The translations under genes and the position numbers were made by a program. A stretch of 11,363 bases of DNA from JBHGBB01 sp041946755. Its GTDB lineage: Bacteria; UBP4; UBA4092; JAOAEQ01. This document shows, in pieces, positions 6,529-11,363 of the stretch (position 1 is the stretch's first letter; every line of letters starts with the position of its first letter). The notes beneath the pieces are model-generated. The model had not been told where the DNA came from. It saw nothing but the letters and a program-made list of their open reading frames with translations, and made no database searches. The stretch spans positions 1-11,363 of the forward strand of contig JBHGBB010000133.1 of NCBI GenBank assembly GCA_041946755.1. The letters run 5' to 3'.

Positions 6529-7779
6529 ATGGATAAATTGGCTATTGAAGGTGGAAAACAAGTTCGAACGAAGCCATTTCCAACCGTAAACGATACCTCC
6601 GGTCGATGGATTGGACCAGAGGAAAAAGAACTGGTAATGCAGGTATTGGATAGCGGGCATTTGAACCGGGTAGGTGGAAAATATGTCGCCCGGTTTGAAT
6701 CCGATTTCGCCCACAAATTCGGGGCGAAATATGCGATTGCTTCGACTTCAGGTACTGCCGCAATTCATATCGCATTAGGTGCGCTGGAAGTCGGACCAGG
6801 AGATGAAATTATTACTACCCCCATAACCGATATGGGTACCATCATTCCGATACTATTATGCAATGCGATACCCCGGTTTACTGATGTAGACCCTTTAACC
6901 GGAAACCTTACTCCCCAATCGATTATTCAGCACATAACGAAACGGACGAAAGGAATTATTGCGGTCCATTTGTTCGGCCAACCCTGCGATTTAGATGAAA
7001 TCATGCGCATAGCGAGAAAGCATAACCTCTGGGTAGTTGAAGATTGCTGTCAGGCGCATGGTGCAGTATATCATGGGAAAAAAGTCGGGACGATTGGGAC
7101 GATGGGCTGCTATTCATTCCAGCAATCGAAACAGATGACTACCGGTGACGGGGGGATGACGATAACTAATAATGAACATTTAGCATATCGCGCGCGGTTA
7201 TTCTCTGATAAAGCTTGGCCGCGGGATGGGAAAAGTCGCGGTCATTTATTCTTAGCACCGAATTATCGGATGACTGAAATGCAAGGTGCGATTGGGATAG
7301 CGCAATTAAAAAAATTGGATAAGAACCTAGCGCAGCGCCGGAAAACCGCGGATCGGCTTACTCGGTTGATTCAAAAGATTCCGGGAGTTAATCCGCCAAA
7401 ACTGATTGATGGAATCAAACATAGTTATTGGATTTATGCATTTACAATTGATGAAAAGAAACTTGGAGTGAGTAATCGAGAGTTCCATACAGCTCTTGCG
7501 GCGGAAGGTATTCCGGTTAATCTTGGGTATATCCCAGTTCCAATTTTTGAATATGAGGTATTGAAATATAAGAAAACTTATGGGAAAACGCAATGTCCGT
7601 TCGGTTGCGCGAAATCCGGGAAGAAGAATATACAATATCGTAGTGCCGATTATCCAAATGCTAGCTGGACTTCACATAATCTGCTTACTATAAGTTGGAA
7701 TGAAGGAATTACCGATTTGGATGTAGATGATATCGCGAGTGCGATTCGAAAAGTAGTAACACTATTAGCACGAGATTAA
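6529..7779 (+). CDS. DegT/DnrJ/EryC1/StrS-family PLP aminotransferase (first copy)
   Basis: This fold-type I PLP family transfers an amino group, usually from glutamate or glutamine, to a keto-sugar, inosose or related ring ketone. The protein opens with LAIEGGKQVRTKPFP, the start typical of the AHBA-synthase / scyllo-inosose aminotransferase side of the family. STSGTAAIHIALGAL (72-86) is the phosphate-binding region. EDCCQAHGA (171-179) carries the cofactor-pairing aspartate D172. SFQQSKQMTTGDGG (196-209) carries the Schiff-base lysine K201. The C-terminal part has a CPFGC cluster (356-360) and YRSADYPNA before a normal end, ISWNEGITDLDVDDIASAIRKV. At 416 aa the length is normal. No Shine-Dalgarno is visible before ATG 6529; the motif alignment still supports this start because the conserved N-terminus begins at residue 4. 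It stands 97 bases before the symporter gene, probably in one operon. A DegT-type dehydratase is unlikely because the lysine is present. Confidence 0.92.
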   Translation: MDKLAIEGGKQVRTKPFPTVNDTSGRWIGPEEKELVMQVLDSGHLNRVGGKYVARFESDFAHKFGAKYAIASTSGTAAIHIALGALEVGPGDEIITTPITDMGTIIPILLCNAIPRFTDVDPLTGNLTPQSIIQHITKRTKGIIAVHLFGQPCDLDEIMRIARKHNLWVVEDCCQAHGAVYHGKKVGTIGTMGCYSFQQSKQMTTGDGGMTITNNEHLAYRARLFSDKAWPRDGKSRGHLFLAPNYRMTEMQGAIGIAQLKKLDKNLAQRRKTADRLTRLIQKIPGVNPPKLIDGIKHSYWIYAFTIDEKKLGVSNREFHTALAAEGIPVNLGYIPVPIFEYEVLKYKKTYGKTQCPFGCAKSGKKNIQYRSADYPNASWTSHNLLTISWNEGITDLDVDDIASAIRKVVTLLARD

Positions 7780-7816
7780 ATACTCAGATCAATGATAACT
7801 AGAAAGATAGAATAAC

Positions 7817-7845
7817 GAGTACCTACTAATATCTAGGGGATACTC
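7817..7845. promoter_or_regulatory. Imperfect dyad upstream of the symporter gene
   Basis: GAGTA (7817-7821) and TACTC (7841-7845) form 5-base arms, extended imperfectly inward by CC and GG pairs. The dyad sits in the 97-base gap between the aminotransferase and the symporter, 31 bases before the symporter ATG. It could be an operator or a small leader hairpin; it could equally be chance. Confidence 0.2.
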
Positions 7846-7876
7846 TTATCACTCATTTCGAGAAAGGGATATCACC

Positions 7877-9625
7877 ATGCAACTTAGTTTTCTTGATGGA
7901 GTCATTATTGCGGTATATTTTATTTTGGTATTAGTAATCGGAATTTTATTTACTAAAAAAGCTGGGAAAAGCGTTTCGGAATTTTTTGTTTCTGGCCGGC
8001 AGCTGAATTGGTGGCTTGCCGGTACTTCGATGGTAGCGACTACGTTTGCTGCCGATACTCCGTTAGCGGTAACCGGTTTAGTTGCATTACATGGTATTGC
8101 CGGCAACTGGCTCTGGTGGTGTATGGTGTTTAGCGGGGTGTTAACGGTATTCGTTTTCGCCCGGTTATGGCGACGGAGTGAAGTGATTACCGATGTCGAG
8201 TTTGTCGAAGCCCGATATTCAGGAACACCAGCAAGTATCCTTCGCGGATTTAAAGCGATTTATCTCGGGATTCCGATAAATTGTATTATCATCGGCTGGG
8301 TTAATCTAGCGATGATACTAATTTTAAAATATACTATCGGTATCGAAACGAAATACGCTCTCGCATTAAGTTTAACGATCACCTTATTCTATTCGACACT
8401 CGGTGGATTATGGAGTGTCGTAATAACCGATTTTATCCAATTCTGGCTGGCAATGGTAGGATGTATTGTTTTAATGTTTTTTGCATTACATAAAGTCGGT
8501 GGGATTGACGGATTACAAACCCAGCTGGTAACCATGTATCCTGAAGGTAAAAAATTATTGGATTTCTTTCCCGGTTTCGGGTCGATCTGGATGCCGGTCT
8601 CGGCGATGATAACCTATTTAGCGGTAAACTGGTGGGCCTCCTGGTACCCCGGTGCGGAACCTGGTGGAGGCGGATATATCGCGCAGCGGATATTTTCGGC
8701 TAAAAATGAACGGCATTCTCTCTTAGCGGCGTTATGGTTTAATATTGCCCATTATACCATTCGCCCCTGGCCATGGATTTTAGTTGCGTTAGCTTCGATG
8801 GTACTCTATCCGCAGCTATCATCTGATGATCAGGCGAAAGGAATCGGATATATTCAAGCAATGGTCAATCTCTTACCGGCAGGATTTCTCGGATTGATGT
8901 TAGCCTCGTTTTTTGCGGCGTATATGTCAACATTATCAACCCATTTAAACTGGGGTTCGTCCTACTTAATCAACGATGTGTATAAACGATTTATTAAACC
9001 AGATGCTACCGAAAAACATTATGTTTTAATTTCGCGATTAACCACTGTATTAATTGCCGGATTGAGTATTATTACCACCTTACAAATGACTACCGTTGAA
9101 GGAGCCTGGAAATTCCTGATTGCGATAGGAGCTGGAACCGGTTCGGTATATATCCTGCGTTGGTTCTGGTGGCGGATTAATGCTTGGTCAGAAATCTCGG
9201 CAATGATCGCGGCGTTTTTTATTTCGATAATACTGCAATTTGTAGTGAAGTGGAATGTCGATAATCCTATTCAATTTGTGGCGATGACCTTAACCACGGT
9301 TGCGGGAACAACCTTGATTTGGATTATCGTTACCTTATTTACCGCACCGGTGGATAACGAGAAATTAAAAGAATTTTATCGTCGGGTTCGACCGGCAGGA
9401 TTCTGGGGTCCGATTAAACGAGAATTACCGGATATAGTAGTTACTGATAATCTGAAAGCGGATTTACGCAACTGGATTTGCGGATGTGCCCTGATCTATT
9501 GTGTATTATTCGGAATCGGGAAACTGATTTTCGGGCAGACGATATTCGGGCTCATCTTTTTAGCTATTGCTATCGGCTTATGGCTGGTTATCTCGCGTGA
9601 TTTGAAAAAGCGAGTTACAGAATAA
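7877..9625 (+). CDS. SSS-family sodium:solute symporter
   Basis: An inner-membrane transporter of the solute:sodium symporter family (SGLT/PutP superfamily), importing a small organic solute with Na+. The 582-aa product is strongly hydrophobic, with about 13-14 likely membrane segments starting at 7-25. Family landmarks are FFVSGRQLNWW (36-46) after the first helix, and TDVEFVEARYSG (105-116). NWWASWYPGAEPGGGGYIAQR (251-271) is typical of a large subgroup of uncharacterised sugar-locus symporters. MSTLSTHLNWGSS (350-362) corresponds to the helix whose serine/threonine residues make the Na+ site in SGLT-type proteins. A good ribosome site, AAAGGG at 7863-7868, lies 8 bases before ATG 7877 and fixes the start. 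It lies between two sugar aminotransferases, so its cargo is plausibly a sugar, amino sugar or cyclitol; that is inference. A strong hairpin-plus-T-run follows the stop. Confidence 0.93.
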   Translation: MQLSFLDGVIIAVYFILVLVIGILFTKKAGKSVSEFFVSGRQLNWWLAGTSMVATTFAADTPLAVTGLVALHGIAGNWLWWCMVFSGVLTVFVFARLWRRSEVITDVEFVEARYSGTPASILRGFKAIYLGIPINCIIIGWVNLAMILILKYTIGIETKYALALSLTITLFYSTLGGLWSVVITDFIQFWLAMVGCIVLMFFALHKVGGIDGLQTQLVTMYPEGKKLLDFFPGFGSIWMPVSAMITYLAVNWWASWYPGAEPGGGGYIAQRIFSAKNERHSLLAALWFNIAHYTIRPWPWILVALASMVLYPQLSSDDQAKGIGYIQAMVNLLPAGFLGLMLASFFAAYMSTLSTHLNWGSSYLINDVYKRFIKPDATEKHYVLISRLTTVLIAGLSIITTLQMTTVEGAWKFLIAIGAGTGSVYILRWFWWRINAWSEISAMIAAFFISIILQFVVKWNVDNPIQFVAMTLTTVAGTTLIWIIVTLFTAPVDNEKLKEFYRRVRPAGFWGPIKRELPDIVVTDNLKADLRNWICGCALIYCVLFGIGKLIFGQTIFGLIFLAIAIGLWLVISRDLKKRVTE

Positions 9626-9632
9626 TTATACG

Positions 9633-9730
9633 AACCACAGAATGCATCGAGAGTAACTGAAACGAAGATAAGGGGATTAGTAGAAAACCTGGATGTCTCG
9701 GCTATTCTCAATATATTCTGTGGTTTTTTA
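9633..9730 (+). terminator. Terminator-like structure: 11-bp stem, 71-nt loop, T-run
   Basis: AACCACAGAAT (9633-9643) is perfectly complementary to ATTCTGTGGTT (9715-9725), and the second arm runs into six Ts (9724-9729). It begins 8 bases after the symporter stop. The loop is unusually long for a terminator and contains a possible inner stem, CGAGA (9648-9652) with TCTCG (9696-9700), so a folded 3' RNA is possible. No target-site duplication flanks it, which argues against a small transposon. Confidence 0.6.
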
Positions 9731-9733
9731 TTG

Positions 9734-9761
9734 TTGGCAAGAACCGGATTATTAGTATAAA
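9734..9761 (+). promoter_or_regulatory. Likely sigma70-type promoter for the second aminotransferase and regulator
   Basis: TTGGCA (9734-9739) and TATAAA (9756-9761) are spaced by 16 bases, each one mismatch from consensus. It lies directly after the terminator-like structure, in a 260-base gap, so it would start a new transcript about 120 bases upstream of ATG 9886. It is the best promoter match I see in the window. Confidence 0.45.
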
Positions 9762-9803
9762 CAGATTAATATCTTCCCCAAAAGGTGAAAATCGAGTTAA
9801 AAT

Positions 9804-9836
9804 TATATGTTTAGGGTATTACCATAATAACATATA
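9804..9836. promoter_or_regulatory. Nested 33-base dyad, candidate operator
   Basis: TATATGTT (9804-9811) and AACATATA (9829-9836) are perfect 8-base arms. Inside them GGTA-T-TACC (9815-9823) is a second perfect dyad, with its centre only one base off. It lies just downstream of the candidate promoter at 9734-9761. It may bind a dimeric regulator, for example the ROK protein encoded from 11158, or fold as a leader hairpin. Confidence 0.4.
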
Positions 9837-9885
9837 GTAATAAAGTTAACTGAGTAGTTTTCTATATATTGGAGATAATAAAATT

Positions 9886-11112
9886 ATGCATAAGGCATTA
9901 GCGATTAACGGTGGTCAGCCGGTGCGAACGAAACCGTTTCCGAAATGGCCGCAGTATACCGAATTAGAAAAGAAATTATTGAATGAGGTGTTGGAAAGTA
10001 ACATCTGGGGTAAAATGCTGGGAACTAAAGTTAAAGAGTTCGAAAAGCAGTTTGCCGCATATCAGGATGCGAAATATGGAATTGCGATTACCAGTGGTAA
10101 TGACGGATTACGAATAGCATTACAAGCTGCTGGGATTAAAGCGGGAGACGAAGTGATTGTTCCGGCATATACGTTTATCGCTACCGCAACGGCGGTGCTG
10201 GAAGTGAATGCGGTTCCGATTTTTGTTGATATCGATGCTGCGACTTATAATATCGATCCGAAATTGGTTGAGGCGGCGATTACTAAACGGACGAAAGCAA
10301 TAATCCCGGTACATTTTGGCGGATTAAGCGCTGATATGGACAAAATCAAGCGGATTGCGAAAAAGTATAACCTGATTATCATCGAAGATGCCTGCCATGC
10401 GCATGGTGCGGAATGGAAAGGGAAAAGGCTGGGTGCGCTTGGTGATATGGGAGTATTTAGTTTTCAATCTTCGAAAAATATCACTGCCGGTGAAGGCGGT
10501 ATCGTAGTGACGAATAATAAGAAATATGCGGATTTGCTCGCTTCGTATCATAATTGCGGTAGAGAGATTGGTAAAGTATGGTATGGTCATGTTCGGCTTG
10601 GCGGTAATCATCGGATGAGTGAATGGCATGGTGCGATATTATTAGCGCAATTATCCAGATTGGAAAAACAGATTAACCAGCGAAACAGGAACGGATTATA
10701 TCTTAATCGTGAATTAAGTCGGATTCGGGGAATCGTTCCGCTTAAACGGGGTTTGGGAGAAACCCGGCATTCGTATCATCTCTATATTTTCAGATATCAA
10801 AAAGCTTATTTCAATAATCTTCCCAAAATGCGGTTTATTGAAGCGTTACGAAAAGAAGGTATCCCGAGCAATCCGGGATATCCGGAACCGTTATATCGCC
10901 AGCCGCTCTTTACAACCCGTAACTTCGAGTCATTTGCCCCGGCAGCGAAAAAAATCAAATATGGTTCTATCTCTTGTCCGGAATGTGAACGAGCGTGTTT
11001 TGAAGAAGCGATATGGCTGCCTCATGCGGTTATGCTTGGAACGAAAAAAGATATGAACGATATTATCGCTGCGATAAAAAAAATCCAGGCGAATAGCGCG
11101 GAACTCAAATAG
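9886..11112 (+). CDS. DegT/DnrJ/EryC1/StrS-family PLP aminotransferase (second copy)
   Basis: A second, clearly different member of the sugar/cyclitol aminotransferase family. It starts with LAINGGQPVRTKPFPKWP. Visible motifs are TSGNDGLRIAL (69-79) for the PLP phosphate and PAYTFIATATAV (93-104). EDACHAHGAEWKGKRLG (167-183) has the cofactor aspartate D168, and FSFQSSKNITAGEGG (191-205) has the Schiff-base lysine K197. The C-terminal CPECERAC (364-371) precedes IWLPHAVMLG, the usual closing segment of this subgroup. At 408 aa the length is normal. The ribosome site GGAGA (9871-9875), 10 bases before the ATG, supports the start. Unlike the first copy it keeps the AYTF segment common in enzymes acting on inososes, AHBA precursors and keto-sugars, so the two probably act on different substrates or steps. 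It follows a 260-base regulatory gap and lies 45 bases before the ROK-type regulator, likely co-transcribed with it. Confidence 0.92.
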   Translation: MHKALAINGGQPVRTKPFPKWPQYTELEKKLLNEVLESNIWGKMLGTKVKEFEKQFAAYQDAKYGIAITSGNDGLRIALQAAGIKAGDEVIVPAYTFIATATAVLEVNAVPIFVDIDAATYNIDPKLVEAAITKRTKAIIPVHFGGLSADMDKIKRIAKKYNLIIIEDACHAHGAEWKGKRLGALGDMGVFSFQSSKNITAGEGGIVVTNNKKYADLLASYHNCGREIGKVWYGHVRLGGNHRMSEWHGAILLAQLSRLEKQINQRNRNGLYLNRELSRIRGIVPLKRGLGETRHSYHLYIFRYQKAYFNNLPKMRFIEALRKEGIPSNPGYPEPLYRQPLFTTRNFESFAPAAKKIKYGSISCPECERACFEEAIWLPHAVMLGTKKDMNDIIAAIKKIQANSAELK

Positions 11113-11133
11113 CATGATGAACAAAACTGCAGC

Positions 11134-11151
11134 TCCTTTTTACCGAAAGGA
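11134..11151 (+). promoter_or_regulatory. Small hairpin that pairs with the regulator's ribosome site
   Basis: TCCTTT (11134-11139) can pair with AAAGGA (11146-11151) across the loop TTACCG. AAAGGA is the evident Shine-Dalgarno, 6 bases before ATG 11158. The hairpin would damp initiation unless ribosomes leaving the upstream gene, whose stop is at 11110-11112, disturb it. A 6-bp stem is only modestly stable, so the regulatory role is inference. Confidence 0.4.
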
Positions 11152-11157
11152 ATAGGT

Positions 11158-11363
11158 ATGGTACCAGATAAAATCAGCGAGAAGAAAAAATTGTTACGGC
11201 ATCATCGAGCAGTATTTCTCAATCTCATTCGGAAACGGGGACCGATTTCTCGGACTGATATCTATAATACGACTAAAATTAGAATTACTACGGTAACGGA
11301 TGTTGTTAAAGAACTGATTGATAGCGGGATGGTAATAGAAGTCGGGAGCGCGGCATCGACCGG
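11158..11363 (+). CDS. ROK-family transcriptional regulator, N-terminal winged-helix part (runs off window)
   Basis: The frame from ATG 11158 is open to the window edge (68 codons). It reads as the MarR-like winged helix-turn-helix that heads ROK regulators of the NagC/XylR type: FLNLIRKRGPISRTDIYNTT, then ITTVTDVVKELIDSGMVIEVG, then SAASTG, where a GR-(K/R)P turn normally follows. Such proteins bind operator DNA through this domain and sense a sugar or sugar phosphate through a C-terminal ROK domain, which lies outside the window. The ribosome site AAAGGA (11146-11151) at 6 bases supports the start. Its place behind the aminotransferase and symporter genes makes it the likely local regulator; its operators could be among the dyads at 6476-6508 or 9804-9836. 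A sugar kinase of the same superfamily is excluded by the helix-turn-helix start. Confidence 0.85.
   Translation, partial: MVPDKISEKKKLLRHHRAVFLNLIRKRGPISRTDIYNTTKIRITTVTDVVKELIDSGMVIEVGSAAST

Noticed and set aside
9633..9725. Miniature transposon with 11-base terminal inverted repeats
   Set aside because: No target-site duplication flanks it, and the T-run and its place right after a stop codon fit a terminator better.
1..11363. CRISPR arrays, insertion sequences, tRNA or rRNA genes
   Set aside because: No regularly spaced repeats, transposase motifs or RNA gene signatures were seen on either strand.

Overview
The window looks like a piece of a bacterial, probably metagenome-derived, contig. 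From about position 260 onward it is moderately AT-rich (roughly 35-45% GC in most lines I counted by hand). All genes there lie on the + strand and carry carbohydrate functions: nucleotide-sugar synthesis, a phosphodiester glycosidase, sugar aminotransferases, a sodium:solute symporter and a ROK-type regulator. This mixture is typical of environmental, sugar-using bacteria such as PVC or FCB groups or candidate phyla. I cannot place the phylum from the sequence alone. There are no tRNAs, rRNAs, insertion sequences or CRISPR arrays.

Region 1 (1 to about 255) is foreign to the rest. It is about 64% GC by hand count and codes on the minus strand for a laminin-G/concanavalin-like domain with about 92% G or C at third codon positions. 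It abuts, with no intergenic DNA, a nucleotide-sugar dehydrogenase on the + strand that has lost its whole N-terminal NAD-binding half-domain. Both genes are headless at the same point, so positions about 238-262 are a breakpoint: an assembly chimera or a real rearrangement.

Region 2 (247-4760) is a tight three-gene unit: the dehydrogenase, a nucleotidyltransferase (1537-3135) and a galactokinase-like GHMP kinase (3144-4760). Read backwards it spells a complete chemical route: free sugar to sugar-1-phosphate to NDP-sugar to NDP-uronic acid. The kinase has an altered sugar-binding signature, so the substrate is probably not galactose. A phosphodiester glycosidase (NAGPA family) follows after 84 bases (4845-6365).

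Region 3 (6366-6528) is a 163-base gap holding a near-perfect 25-base-arm hairpin, a possible promoter and nested dyads.

Region 4 (6529-11363) has two different DegT/DnrJ/EryC1/StrS-type PLP aminotransferases flanking an SSS-family sodium symporter, then the start of a ROK-family regulator that runs off the window. A terminator-like structure, a plausible sigma70-type promoter and a nested dyad sit between the symporter and the second aminotransferase, which suggests separate control of the last genes. The likely overall theme, by inference, is uptake, activation, oxidation and amination of an unusual sugar or cyclitol under ROK-type control.
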